Shown in pieces: positions 1-8,708 of a DNA stretch of 64,000 nt. The stretch's first letter is position 1; each line of letters begins with the position of its first letter. The stretch spans positions 1 to 64,000 of the forward strand of contig NZ_JANJZD010000029.1 in assembly GCF_024623325.1 (NCBI RefSeq), in the 5' to 3' direction. The notes beneath the pieces are model-generated. The model had not been told where the DNA came from, did not search any database, and worked only from the letters and a program-made list of their open reading frames with translations. The stretch is from Acetatifactor muris. GTDB lineage: Bacteria > Bacillota > Clostridia > Lachnospirales > Lachnospiraceae. Made by a program: the position numbers and the translations under genes.

Positions 1-341
<341 letters not shown>

Positions 342-668
342 TTATCTCTCACTTCAAGTTCTTCCTGCCAGTTCCTTCTGGCTTCCAGTTTTGTTTTCTG
401 GTTTACTGTTTTTTGGTTGAGTTCTTTGTTCTTCTCTGAAATTCCTCTCCCTCTGCTTCGCTTTCCTCTAAGCCTCCTCTCCCCAGGACTTCCCGGGTTG
501 GTTCCGCTTTGATTCCCGCTCCGCTTTGGTCGCTTCAGGCTGAGTCTCCTCTGCCTTTTTCGTGGAATTTTCAGGGTCGCATTACTGTTTATTTGTCAAG
601 GTTCATCTCTGACATTCAGGAGTTTTCCTCCTTCCTGTCTCACCGTTGTCGTCATCGGCAACTTTGAT
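342..668 (-). other. 16S rRNA leader region
   Basis: About 330 nt lie between the promoter-proximal -10 box and the 16S 5' end, with no plausible gene. The stretch is C/T-rich on the plus strand, as expected for an untranslated pre-rRNA leader. A small inverted repeat (GCCAG/CTGGC near 370-390) could be part of a processing stem with sequence 3' of 16S, which is outside the window. Confidence 0.6.
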
Positions 669-697
669 AGGATATCATATGTTTTCCGACTTGTCAA
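669..697 (-). promoter_or_regulatory. rRNA promoter, proximal
   Basis: On the minus strand TTGACA (692-697) and TATCCT (669-674) are separated by 17 nt, close to the sigma-A consensus and directed into the 16S gene. The -35 box continues as TTGACAAGT, shared with the other two promoters of this region. Confidence 0.8.
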
Positions 698-744
698 CAA
701 CTTTTTTAGAATTTTTTCCACCACTTTTTTGCAGTGGGAATTTC

Positions 745-774
745 ATAATACCATATGACATTGATACTTGTCAA
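745..774 (-). promoter_or_regulatory. rRNA promoter, distal (tandem)
   Basis: On the minus strand TTGACA (769-774) and TATTAT (745-750) are 18 nt apart. The site lies about 77 nt upstream of the proximal promoter, giving the tandem promoter layout common for rRNA operons. Confidence 0.75.
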
Positions 775-844
775 CACTTTTTTCCTCTGCTTTTTAACCA
801 GCATGTCCTGCTGCTTTATGTCTTCACAGCTTTTCTGCCTCGGG

Positions 845-883
845 CAAAAAAACAGAAGCATTCAATCTGCTCGACGCTTCTGC
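845..883 (-). terminator. Terminator of tRNA-Ser
   Basis: On the minus strand CAGAAGC (876-882) pairs with GCTTCTG (853-859) and is followed by seven T residues. It lies between the tRNA-Ser gene and the rRNA promoters, so the tRNA is probably transcribed separately from the rRNA operon. Confidence 0.75.
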
Positions 884-907
884 ACTGTTTGACATTGGCA
901 AAGGAAA

Positions 908-995
908 CGGAGAAAGAGGGATTTGAACCCTCGCGCCGGTCACCCGACCTACACCCTTAGCAGGGGCGCCTCTTCGGCCTCTTGAGTATTTCTCC
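908..995 (-). tRNA. tRNA-Ser (anticodon GCU)
   Basis: The minus strand folds as a class II tRNA: the acceptor arm GGAGAAA pairs with TTTCTCC, the T arm contains GGTTCAAATCC, the anticodon loop reads CTGCTAAGG with anticodon GCT (reads AGC/AGU serine codons), and a long variable arm is present. The length of about 88 nt fits tRNA-Ser. No 3' CCA is encoded next to the acceptor stem as read here. Confidence 0.95.
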
Positions 996-1060
996 TTAAT
1001 CCGAATGCATCTCTGCCAATATACTTTGTTTGTGTCAGCAATATCTCTGACGCAAAAGTT

Positions 1061-1089
1061 ATTATACATAAATCAGCTGCACTTGTCAA
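1061..1089 (-). promoter_or_regulatory. Promoter of tRNA-Ser
   Basis: On the minus strand a perfect TTGACA (1084-1089) and a perfect TATAAT (1061-1066) are 17 nt apart, about 66 nt upstream of the tRNA. This is a full sigma-A consensus promoter. Confidence 0.88.
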
Positions 1090-1126
1090 CTGCTTTTTTC
1101 ATTTTATGAGGGAATAGTATAACCTG

Positions 1127-1675
1127 TCACATAATTGCTTTCTCTTTGCATATCTTTTTTATGATAAGATCAGCAGCGTAACCGCAGCCAATTCCACTCA
1201 CCACCCCGAACAGAACATCTGTAGGATAGTGTACACCGAGATAGAGCCTTGATAATCCAATCAGTCCTGCAAGTACAAGTGCCAGAACTCCTTTCCACCC
1301 GCGCAGTCTTCTATATAACACCCACGCTGCCGCAAACGAACTTCCTGTATGCCCTGATGGAAAAGAAAAGTCTCCCGGCCTTTTTATCAGAGGCATCAGG
1401 CCCTCTATCATATCAAATGGTCGGATTCTACCCACTAGATTTTTAAGGATTATATTGTTGACTAAAAGGGAGAGCACCAATGCAAGCAACCCGGCACTGC
1501 CAGCTTTCCTGGTCTTTGGAATTGCCAACAATATCAATGATACGGCAATCCAAAATATTGCACCGTCTCCGAGCATTGTAACAGCCTCAACGACAGGTGT
1601 CAGAAATGGGCTTCTGACTGTTTCCTGAAGAAAAAGCAAAATATATGTGTCTATATTACTAATCCACTCTGGCAT
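1127..1675 (-). CDS. PAP2-family membrane phosphatase
   Basis: A 182-residue integral membrane protein of the PAP2 superfamily, which removes phosphate from lipid pyrophosphates or phosphatidic acid-like substrates at the membrane. All three family signatures are visible: KNLVGRIRP, PSGHTGSS and SRLYLGVHYPTD, the last two carrying the catalytic histidines. Several hydrophobic segments surround them. The chosen ATG has AAGGGG upstream; a GTG eight codons earlier lacks a ribosome binding site. It is the last gene of a run with fumarase, 32 nt after fumB. Whether it serves undecaprenyl pyrophosphate recycling or another lipid cannot be told from sequence. Confidence 0.88.
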   Translation of the reverse strand: MPEWISNIDTYILLFLQETVRSPFLTPVVEAVTMLGDGAIFWIAVSLILLAIPKTRKAGSAGLLALVLSLLVNNIILKNLVGRIRPFDMIEGLMPLIKRPGDFSFPSGHTGSSFAAAWVLYRRLRGWKGVLALVLAGLIGLSRLYLGVHYPTDVLFGVVSGIGCGYAADLIIKKICKEKAIM

Positions 1676-1707
1676 TTTATCGCTTACCCCTTCATCCACC
1701 GCTGTTG

Positions 1708-2265
1708 TCAGAAATGAGACACCGCATATTGCTGAACAGCAGTTTCATACAAATCATTCCCCTGTGCATCCATAACTACAATGACAGGAAAATCCTTCAC
1801 TTCCATTTTTCTGATTGCTTCCGTACCCAGATCATCATAAGCGATAATTTCCGATGCGGTAATCGCCCGCGATAATAAAGCTCCGGCTCCTCCCACTGCG
1901 GCAAAGTAGACAGCTCCATTGCGTACAACAGCATCTTTTACTTCCTGATTTCGTCTGCCTTTTCCAATCATTCCCCTTAAGCCCATATCCAAAAGAACAG
2001 GTGTATATTTATCCATACGACTGGCTGTCGTCGGTCCGGCCGAACCAATCACTCTTCCGTCTCTGGCAGGAGAAGGTCCCATATAATAAATCACATTTCC
2101 CTTTACTTCCAGCGGCAACATTTCATTTCTCTCCAAAGCTTCACACATCCTTTTATGAGCCGCATCTCTGGCTGTATAAATCGTCCCTGTCAGATATATG
2201 TAATCTCCGGCATGCAGGGATGCTGCTGCCGCTTCCGTCAGAGGTACAGTAATATGTTTATTCAT
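1708..2265 (-). CDS. fumB: Class I fumarate hydratase, beta subunit
   Basis: A 185-residue protein matching the C-terminal (beta) domain of iron-sulfur class I fumarases and related hydro-lyases, with the segment GSAGPTTASRMDKYTP near residue 75 that is typical of this family. It works with the alpha subunit encoded just upstream to interconvert fumarate and malate in the cytoplasm. GGAGG lies just upstream of the ATG. In two-subunit anaerobe enzymes the alpha chain holds the [4Fe-4S] cluster and the beta chain completes the active site. The symbol denotes the beta subunit, not E. coli FumB. L(+)-tartrate dehydratase is a related alternative, but fumarase is the more usual assignment. Confidence 0.88.
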   Translation of the reverse strand: MNKHITVPLTEAAAASLHAGDYIYLTGTIYTARDAAHKRMCEALERNEMLPLEVKGNVIYYMGPSPARDGRVIGSAGPTTASRMDKYTPVLLDMGLRGMIGKGRRNQEVKDAVVRNGAVYFAAVGGAGALLSRAITASEIIAYDDLGTEAIRKMEVKDFPVIVVMDAQGNDLYETAVQQYAVSHF

Positions 2266-2356
2266 TTTTTATCCTCCCGTGCGCCTTCGCGCAACTGTTT
2301 CAGCATATTACAGCTCATACAGATTGTAATATGTTCTTTGAATCATCTCTTTGCGC

Positions 2357-3199
2357 TTACAGTATTTTAACAATATGACGATTCACATGACAGCAAATAT
2401 TTACTGCTACCGGAAGTCCTGCAATATGGGTAGGATAAGTGTTAATATTCACAGCCAAAGCTGTAACATTCCCCCCCAGGCCTCCCGGCCCGATTCCGGA
2501 ATCGTTAATTTTACTCAAAAGTTCTTCTTCCAGTTCCCGCACGTAAAGAATGTCTGAACGTTTATCCACAGGTCGAACCAATGCTTCTTTAGCCATCAAC
2601 GCACACTTTTCGAAAGTCCCTCCAATCCCCACTCCCACAACCATAGGCGGACACGCGTTGGGACCGGCATCGTTCACTGCTGTCAGCACAGCTGTTTTGA
2701 CTCCTTCTATCCCGTCTGCAGGTTTCAGCATAAATACACGGCTCATATTCTCACTGCCAAACCCTTTTGGCGCAATCGTAATTTTCACCTGTTCCCCCGG
2801 CACTATGGTGTAATGTATGACAGCCGGAGTATTATCATTCGTATTTTCTCTGAAAATCGGATCTCTGACTACAGACTTACGCAAAAATCCGTCTCTATAT
2901 CCCTGACGCACTCCCTCATTGACAGCCGTCTCCAAAACACCACCTTGAAAATGTACATCCTGTCCCACATCCAGAAAAATAACGGCCATTCCTGTGTCCT
3001 GACATATAGGGATCATATCCTCACCCGCTATTTTTAAATTCTCCTGAAGTTGTTCCAATATCTGCCTGCCAAGCGGTGATTTCTCGCACTCGGTTGCCCT
3101 TTGCATGGCACACTTCATGTCTTCAGAGAGAAAGTGATTGGCTTCTATACACATTTCCCTTACAGCATGTGTTATTTCACTGACATCCAGCGTTCTCAT
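2357..3199 (-). CDS. fumA: Class I fumarate hydratase, alpha subunit
   Basis: A 280-residue alpha subunit of iron-sulfur fumarase. It begins with MRTLDVSEIT and contains PICQDTGMAVIF, GFGSENMS, NACPPMVVGVGIGG and a late CCHVNRH; the cysteines in these blocks fit the family's [4Fe-4S] ligands. GAGGAG precedes the ATG. It is 91 nt upstream of fumB and 15 nt downstream of the HIT gene, so the set is probably one operon. With pyruvate formate-lyase and DAP enzymes elsewhere in the window it fits an anaerobic metabolism that uses a partial reductive TCA branch. Confidence 0.9.
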   Translation of the reverse strand: MRTLDVSEITHAVREMCIEANHFLSEDMKCAMQRATECEKSPLGRQILEQLQENLKIAGEDMIPICQDTGMAVIFLDVGQDVHFQGGVLETAVNEGVRQGYRDGFLRKSVVRDPIFRENTNDNTPAVIHYTIVPGEQVKITIAPKGFGSENMSRVFMLKPADGIEGVKTAVLTAVNDAGPNACPPMVVGVGIGGTFEKCALMAKEALVRPVDKRSDILYVRELEEELLSKINDSGIGPGGLGGNVTALAVNINTYPTHIAGLPVAVNICCHVNRHIVKIL

Positions 3200-3214
3200 T
3201 GCATTTCCGCTCCT

Positions 3215-3626
3215 CTACTCTACAATCTGCCTTCTAACAGCTTCCAGTTCTTCCTCTGCAGCACTTCCCGGAACCCAGTTAATCTTCTGTCCGTCATTCG
3301 AATACCTGGGAATCATATGCAGGTGAAAATGACAAACTGTCTGTCCCGCCGCCGCACCATTGTTTTGTACAAGGTTCAAGCCGGCACAATGAAGCTTTTC
3401 TGCCATTTTGACTGCCATTTTTTTTTGCCAGAATCATTATGGCCGAAGCTGACTCTTCCGGAAGTTCATAGAGATCATCCGCATGCTCCTTGGGCAGAAT
3501 CAGTGCATGCCCCCTGTCAATTGGTCCCAAGTCCAGTATGATACGAAACTTCTCGTCTTCGTATAAAGTCTTAGACGGAACTTCCCCGTTGGCAATTTTA
3601 CAGAAAATGCAGTTCTCCTTCTTCAT
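3215..3626 (-). pseudogene. HIT-family hydrolase, frameshifted at an A9 run
   Basis: The N-terminal part begins MKKENCIFCKIANGE and runs to LAKK in one frame. The C-terminal part, starting MAVKMAEKL and containing the histidine triad HFHLHM, lies in another frame. The break is at a run of nine T on the plus strand (3418-3426, nine A in the mRNA). With eight A residues the reading would be continuous and the product would be a normal protein of about 137 residues. HIT proteins hydrolyse nucleotide phosphoramidates. A sequencing or assembly error, a real mutation, or expression through transcriptional slippage are all possible. The GGAGGGAG ribosome binding site is intact. Confidence 0.85.
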
Positions 3627-3644
3627 AAGTGCTCCCTCCGAATG

Positions 3645-4646
3645 TTATTTTTCTTCAAATACAAACACCTGATCCAGGGTTCTCAAAATCTTAAAGTCCC
3701 CTTTGGTTTTCATAATCCCCGACATAAATGCCCTCTGAAATGTCATTCTCCCGCTTACAATGTCTTCCATGGCGTTCTTCTCCAGCTGCATTTCCACATC
3801 CGGCTGTCTGGCACTTCCATAAGTGCACTCCAACTTTGTCCCATCAATTGTAAGGATCAGTCTACGCTTTCTTTCTCCTATACCGATGGAATACTCTGCC
3901 CGAAATCCCGGCTGCGGCTTAAACGCCTTTCTGAAAGAGGTGAGATATTCTTCCACATTATTATCCATGTCTTCTTCACTGAGCATATCGCGAAATAAAC
4001 TGGTCAGCTCCTGAATATCCTGTTTCTGTCTCTGCACATAACTGTCGTCAGAGACATACTGAGACAACTGTTCTGTCTCCTGCGGAGTCAGATTATTATC
4101 ATTCGGCACCGCAATTTTCTGTTTTACCGCCTGATTGCTGGCAGGAAAGCAGGCAAGATGCTGATTAATGGAACGATACATATCCTCCGCTTTTTTCTCA
4201 ATAATCCGGATGTATTGTTCATTCATTTCCAGCATTACCGTATTTTCAATATATCCGCATATTCCGCTGCAGGGCAACCCCCCGAGAATTTCCCAGGCTG
4301 TTGATAAATTCAGCTTTGCTTCCCGCTCCCCATATGTTGTGGACATAACCACGGGACACATATATATTTCCGCAATTTTCTCTTTATCTCCAAACAGCCA
4401 GCAGGCGTCCAGAAATTGCTGCATATATCCCCCGATTCCATACCATTCTACTGTAGTGGCAAGAATGATTCCATCGGCATCCTTCAATGTCTGCGGAAGA
4501 GTAGGTATGGTATTCTTACATTCATATAAAGTATAACGAGTGACATTGACTCTGAGCTCCTCTAAAATTTCCTGCATTTTACCAATGACAAATAATGTTG
4601 GATCATCAATAATACCTCTGCCGCCATAATAAATATTAATATTCAA
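3645..4646 (-). CDS. Flavodoxin-fold reductase with C-terminal SCP2-like domain
   Basis: A protein of about 333 residues. The first ~180 residues resemble NAD(P)H-dependent FMN reductases/flavodoxins (MNINIYYGGRG, then ADGIILATTVEWYGIGGYMQ typical of the FMN-binding loops). A linker follows, and the last ~100 residues resemble an SCP2 sterol-carrier fold (TIDGTKLECTYG, then DVEMQLEKNAMEDIVSGRM). The start is uncertain: no ATG is available, and a TTG with AGAGGTG six bases upstream is preferred over an earlier TTG. It precedes the HIT and fumarase genes and may be cotranscribed. The substrate is unknown. Confidence 0.7.
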   Translation of the reverse strand: MNINIYYGGRGIIDDPTLFVIGKMQEILEELRVNVTRYTLYECKNTIPTLPQTLKDADGIILATTVEWYGIGGYMQQFLDACWLFGDKEKIAEIYMCPVVMSTTYGEREAKLNLSTAWEILGGLPCSGICGYIENTVMLEMNEQYIRIIEKKAEDMYRSINQHLACFPASNQAVKQKIAVPNDNNLTPQETEQLSQYVSDDSYVQRQKQDIQELTSLFRDMLSEEDMDNNVEEYLTSFRKAFKPQPGFRAEYSIGIGERKRRLILTIDGTKLECTYGSARQPDVEMQLEKNAMEDIVSGRMTFQRAFMSGIMKTKGDFKILRTLDQVFVFEEK

Positions 4647-4704
4647 AGCCACACCTCTCAATCATTTATTTGCTGAATCATACCTGTACCCCAGGCTTAC
4701 CTGC

Positions 4705-5298
4705 TTACCGGAATTCACCCTTCCTTCTTCGCTGAAAAAAACACATAATACCTGCTGTCGCAAATCCTGTGAGCAGACCCCCCACATGTGCGGCATTGTC
4801 AATATTCTGTCCTGTAAATCCCGTATATAGAGAATAAAGAATCATCAACAGCACTCTGGGCAACGTTACATTTTCCATTTGTCTGCCCGAAAAGAATACC
4901 ATGGCAAGCAATACTCCGTCCAATCCGAATATTGCACCGCTGGCACCCACAGAACCTGAAGGGTCATTGTTTACAGCTTTTACCCAGAGAGATAAAATGT
5001 TTCCACCGATTCCGGAAAGAAAGTATAATATCCCATATCTGACATGCCCCACCTCCTTTTCAAGCATTGCTCCAAGAAAAAACAAAATGAGCATATTGTT
5101 GAAAAGATGGTTTATTCCGCTGTGAAGAAACATGGCCCACAGAATTCTGCCATATTCTTTTTCAATCACCACATGGTACGTGTCCAATATACCTATATTA
5201 TATAATATTTCGCCGGAAAAATTACAAAGAAGAAAAACCAGCACATTCACAGCGACCAATACAGTACTGACAACAGGCTGGGACTTTATCTGTCTCAA
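4705..5298 (-). CDS. Rhomboid-family intramembrane serine protease
   Basis: A membrane protein of about 197 residues with six or so hydrophobic segments and the rhomboid catalytic motif GASGAIFG (serine nucleophile) plus the late histidine in NAAHVGGLLTG. The HLFNNMLILFFLG segment matches the helix-2 HxxxN region. Rhomboids cut transmembrane substrates inside the membrane. The longest frame starts at an ATG at 5337 without a ribosome binding site; a TTG at 5298 preceded by AGGAGG at 8 nt is the likelier start. It follows the tad locus on the same strand, which suggests but does not prove that a pilus component is a substrate. Confidence 0.87.
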   Translation of the reverse strand: MRQIKSQPVVSTVLVAVNVLVFLLCNFSGEILYNIGILDTYHVVIEKEYGRILWAMFLHSGINHLFNNMLILFFLGAMLEKEVGHVRYGILYFLSGIGGNILSLWVKAVNNDPSGSVGASGAIFGLDGVLLAMVFFSGRQMENVTLPRVLLMILYSLYTGFTGQNIDNAAHVGGLLTGFATAGIMCFFQRRRKGEFR

Positions 5299-5438
5299 AA
5301 ACGCCGTCCTCCTCTGGTGAATTTCTATAACATGCATTCAATTTTAACACAGTTTTTAATTCTTTTCAATCAATACTGGTCCCTTTTATTTCTCAGGATA
5401 ATTCCCGGTCCTGCAGTGGAATTTATCATCGTTCCTGT

Positions 5439-6605
5439 TTATCTGAAAATCAAGACAACATTGCCGAACCTTATCTCATCCCCCTCATCCAGCCTCTGCT
5501 TTTCGTATGGGTGAAGCCGTATACTATTTCTGAATGTTCCGTTGGTGGAATTTAAATCTTCCAGATATACAGTTCCGCACTCATTGGTTACACGGGCATG
5601 AATTCTGCTGACCGAAGAATCTTGCAGCGCCAGATCTACCTCGCCTTTTTTCTTTCCTACAGACAACATCGGTACCTCCAGACTTCCAAGCAGCTTTCCT
5701 TCCGGTGTGCACAGCCTGTGAATTCGATCTACCACATCCACATCTTCTTCGACATACACTGTCTGTCCATATGTCTCATCTGTGTATGGGGTTTCCTCTG
5801 CCACTGCATAGCCTGTCATAGCCCGCTGCATTGACCTTTGATAGTCTTCTCTCAGCTTTTTGTCTTTTTTCTTCTTTCCTCCCAAAAGTCCCCATATTCC
5901 CTTTTTCTCTCCTGTTACTGTTTTATGAATTACATCTTCGGTCTGAATATCATGTGTGTCCATCTCCCCGGAAGTTCCGTCCCTTTCCGTCTGTATTCCT
6001 CCTGTAACAGAATCCGTCAGACCGGTAAATCCCACATCTTCTTTCCTGTTCTCCAGACACTCTGCATCTTCAAAAATCCTGGCCTGCAGATATACCTCAC
6101 CATTGCGCTCTATCTTCTCGTACATGCGATAGACACATTCCACAAGCTCTTCGTCGCTGTAATCAATATGTTCCACCCAGAATTCCACAAGTTTTATAAA
6201 GCTGGGTTCTCCTCTGTAATAGGGCACATAAACAAAAGAAAAAATATTGCTCTCCAGATCCTGGAATATCTGCTCCGGATACCAGAGAATATTACGAATA
6301 TCAAGGAGAAAACGCTGCAGCTCCTGCTGTATCCGTTTCAGACTCCACACGAAATCTGTCAGCCACTCTCTGGTAATACAGCGATTACTATACAAATGAG
6401 ATATGTTCTGTCTGGAAGTAATATCATAATAAAGGTATGCAGAGCCATCAATATATCTCAGACTGCAGGGAAGTAATCCTCCGATTTCTCCTCTTCCCAA
6501 AATACAGTACTGGTATAGTTTTCCATTCGGTTTTTCCTCCAGTAAAATTCTTTCGTAATTACAATTTACATTTCTTACATATTCCATATGCAGCATTTTA
6601 TTCAT
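5439..6605 (-). CDS. DUF6382 and FHA domain protein at the end of the tad locus
   Basis: A cytoplasmic protein of about 388 residues. The N-terminal ~190 residues resemble DUF6382, a domain often fused to FHA in Clostridia (from memory). A charged linker contains a GLLGGKKKKDKK segment. The C-terminal ~80 residues form an FHA domain with the phosphothreonine-binding features SRIHARV and LNSTNGTFRN. FHA domains recognise phosphothreonine peptides, so a Ser/Thr kinase partner is expected; none is in the window. The chosen ATG has AAGGAG upstream and overlaps the tadE stop, which indicates translational coupling. A role in pilus assembly control is inferred from position. Confidence 0.8.
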   Translation of the reverse strand: MNKMLHMEYVRNVNCNYERILLEEKPNGKLYQYCILGRGEIGGLLPCSLRYIDGSAYLYYDITSRQNISHLYSNRCITREWLTDFVWSLKRIQQELQRFLLDIRNILWYPEQIFQDLESNIFSFVYVPYYRGEPSFIKLVEFWVEHIDYSDEELVECVYRMYEKIERNGEVYLQARIFEDAECLENRKEDVGFTGLTDSVTGGIQTERDGTSGEMDTHDIQTEDVIHKTVTGEKKGIWGLLGGKKKKDKKLREDYQRSMQRAMTGYAVAEETPYTDETYGQTVYVEEDVDVVDRIHRLCTPEGKLLGSLEVPMLSVGKKKGEVDLALQDSSVSRIHARVTNECGTVYLEDLNSTNGTFRNSIRLHPYEKQRLDEGDEIRFGNVVLIFR

Positions 6606-7056
6606 CTCCTTCTCCTTCATCCTCTCCCTTCAGAAACCTGTGGCACAGGCGGACAAAAGTCACTGGCGACATACGATTATAGCTATAATCTGCGTGTGTG
6701 TCCCATACATTTCTTCTGCTCCAGAAGTTCCATCCCGGCAGTGGAAATGTCAATTGTCCTGCGCCTTTCACGGAAAAGCAATTTCTTTCCAGAGAAGCAT
6801 CCAGCACTGTAATCTTCCAGGCTGCATACTTATCTCTGTACATAGCCGCCATTCTCTGTCGCGTCAGCTCCTCCATGGACACTCCGGAAGAAGTCTCCAC
6901 ACGGCTTCCCCAGAGTGCCATTGCCCCCAAATCCTGTTCCAACAGACATCTGTCATATTGAAATATCAGCATATAAACGATTAATAAAATTACACTGATT
7001 ACTATGGGAAACACCAATGCGGCTTCCACTGTAAGATAAGCATTCTCCTTTTTCAT
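6598..7056 (-). CDS. TadE-like minor pseudopilin
   Basis: A 152-residue protein with a short positive N-terminus, the TadE signature YLTVEAALVFPIVISVILL (class III/IVb prepilin-like hydrophobic helix with a glutamate at +5) and a soluble C-terminal half. TadE-like proteins are processed by a TadV-type peptidase and act as minor pilins or assembly factors of tight-adherence pili. AAGGAGAG precedes the ATG. It lies between a prepilin peptidase gene and the FHA gene within the tad operon. Confidence 0.82.
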   Translation of the reverse strand: MKKENAYLTVEAALVFPIVISVILLIVYMLIFQYDRCLLEQDLGAMALWGSRVETSSGVSMEELTRQRMAAMYRDKYAAWKITVLDASLERNCFSVKGAGQLTFPLPGWNFWSRRNVWDTHADYSYNRMSPVTFVRLCHRFLKGEDEGEGDE

Positions 7057-7121
7057 CTGTCTCTCCTTCTCATATTCAGTCTATTGGCTCACCGCTTCTC
7101 TGTACACAGCTCAAAAGCAGC

Positions 7122-7553
7122 TTATATACTCACGGATGCAGCAACAATCAGCCATGCTCCTGTCAGAAAAGGGAAATACGGAATTCCGGTATTGCGTCCC
7201 GCTTTTCGTGTAACCAGTACAGTCAGCGAGAATATGGAAATCAGAAATAGACTGAGTCCAAAAAGCAGTATACTCCTTCCTCCTCCCAGTACCGTTCCCA
7301 GACACAGTAAGGCAATTCCATCTCCATATCCTGCTTTTTTAGTCACAAAAGCAACAATCAAAAGCCCTGTCCCCGGAAGCATCCCCTGCAGGACATCCGC
7401 AAATTCCTTTCCACCTGCCATGCATTGTAAAAGTACAGTTGCCGCCGAAAAAATACCCCCTGCCAAAAGCAGCCATATCGGCACCCTGCGTTTTCGTATA
7501 TCCATCACACTTCCTGTCAAAAGCCATGCCGTTATCGGCAAAATCACCCACAT
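7122..7553 (-). CDS. Prepilin peptidase, A24 (TadV/CpaA-type), first of two
   Basis: A 143-residue polytopic protein with the two aspartate sites of A24 peptidases: GSVMDIRKRRVP near residue 17 and GYGDG near residue 75, the latter a variant of GxGDxK. Hydrophobic segments cover the rest. These enzymes cut the leader of type IVb prepilins at the membrane. The ATG is preceded by GGGGGA. A second, more canonical A24 gene sits at the other end of the locus (15008-15508), so the two may differ in substrate. The missing lysine of the second motif is a difference from the usual pattern. Confidence 0.82.
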   Translation of the reverse strand: MWVILPITAWLLTGSVMDIRKRRVPIWLLLAGGIFSAATVLLQCMAGGKEFADVLQGMLPGTGLLIVAFVTKKAGYGDGIALLCLGTVLGGGRSILLFGLSLFLISIFSLTVLVTRKAGRNTGIPYFPFLTGAWLIVAASVSI

Positions 7554-7683
7554 AAAATCCCCCGATTCAGTCTTATTCTTTGTCTGTTGAAATCATTATT
7601 TCAGTTCTTTCCACTCCGCATCAAGTTTTTTTAACGTCTGAAGTCCAGTTCAATATAAAACCATTCAGCATTCCAAAAGTCAT

Positions 7684-8688
7684 TCAATGTCCACAGCGGC
7701 TACAGGCACGATATCCTTCTTCCACCGCCTCCTCAATGCTGATCGAATATATTGTACGTTTCAAACCGGAACATTCTCTGTCATAATGATATCGATTTCC
7801 TTCAGATGTAATATAGTAAAACGATGGCGAATTCCCTTTTGCACATCTGGCACAGGGATGATATTTTCCTCCATATTGGTTTCTGGCATCATCCACTCCG
7901 GATGCAGAGATCTGGCTGACTGAAAGCTGTAAATGTGTACAGCCTTTTGTCAGATGATATACGGTACCACTGGCTGTAATATATACAATCTGTGTATTTT
8001 CCTCTTCTCCTGACAGTCCATATCCGTTCCAGATATGGGCATAATATCTATTTGCCATTCTGAAAGGTGAAATTCCAATTATCCTGCTCCAGGGAGACAC
8101 CGAATAGGTGACAACAATATCAATTTCATCTCCAGAGCCAAATATCTCGCTTTCCCAAAACTGTAAACCTCCGGCTCCATTTGTCAGAGGAGAATGATTC
8201 AGGTATTCTTCTCCTGCAGATTTTATCATCTGCGCCTTCACATAGGAAGACGCAAACGCCGCTCCCGCAAGCTCCTTCCACCAGTCTTCTTCTCCGGAGT
8301 CATCTTCCGGCATTTCTCCGCTGCTCACCGCATATCCATACACAGACAGCTTGCTTCCAGTCTCCCATAAAGCCAGCTGTAAATTGCCATGCAACCGTAT
8401 CATCTCTAATGCGCATCCCAGATTCAAGAAGAAAAACAGAAACAACGGAAGCAAAATGGAAGCCTCTACTGTCATACTTGCATTTGTTTTTTCGGAAGGA
8501 GAGGTAAACAGGGATATCCTCTCCATAAAACGGCTGACAATGGACGAACGTTTTCCGCTATCGTCCACAGCTGACGCAGAATTCCGGGCAGAATCCCGCA
8601 TATGATTCTTTCTTTGACAGGTCGGAGAAGGATTTTGATTTATAGTTGACAGTTTCCAGTTCTTTTTACCGTTCCATGAAGAGGACAT
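7684..8688 (-). CDS. TadE-like protein with two C-terminal cysteine-pair modules
   Basis: A 334-residue protein. A serine-rich ~70-residue N-terminus precedes the TadE-like helix (MTVEASILLPLFLFFF), then an extracytoplasmic part of about 150 residues, then two similar ~45-residue modules at the C-terminus: VYHLTKGCTHLQ...YHPCARC and RYHYDRECSGLK...YRACSRC. Each has one Cys followed by a CxxC pair, like Ada-type or zinc-ribbon modules. GAGGTG precedes the ATG. It is 20 nt downstream of the DUF5702 gene. The function of the modules is not known; metal binding or disulfide cross-linking outside the membrane are both possible. Confidence 0.8.
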   Translation of the reverse strand: MSSSWNGKKNWKLSTINQNPSPTCQRKNHMRDSARNSASAVDDSGKRSSIVSRFMERISLFTSPSEKTNASMTVEASILLPLFLFFFLNLGCALEMIRLHGNLQLALWETGSKLSVYGYAVSSGEMPEDDSGEEDWWKELAGAAFASSYVKAQMIKSAGEEYLNHSPLTNGAGGLQFWESEIFGSGDEIDIVVTYSVSPWSRIIGISPFRMANRYYAHIWNGYGLSGEEENTQIVYITASGTVYHLTKGCTHLQLSVSQISASGVDDARNQYGGKYHPCARCAKGNSPSFYYITSEGNRYHYDRECSGLKRTIYSISIEEAVEEGYRACSRCGH

Positions 8689-8708
8689 CTCTGTTCACCT
8701 CGCTCTCG

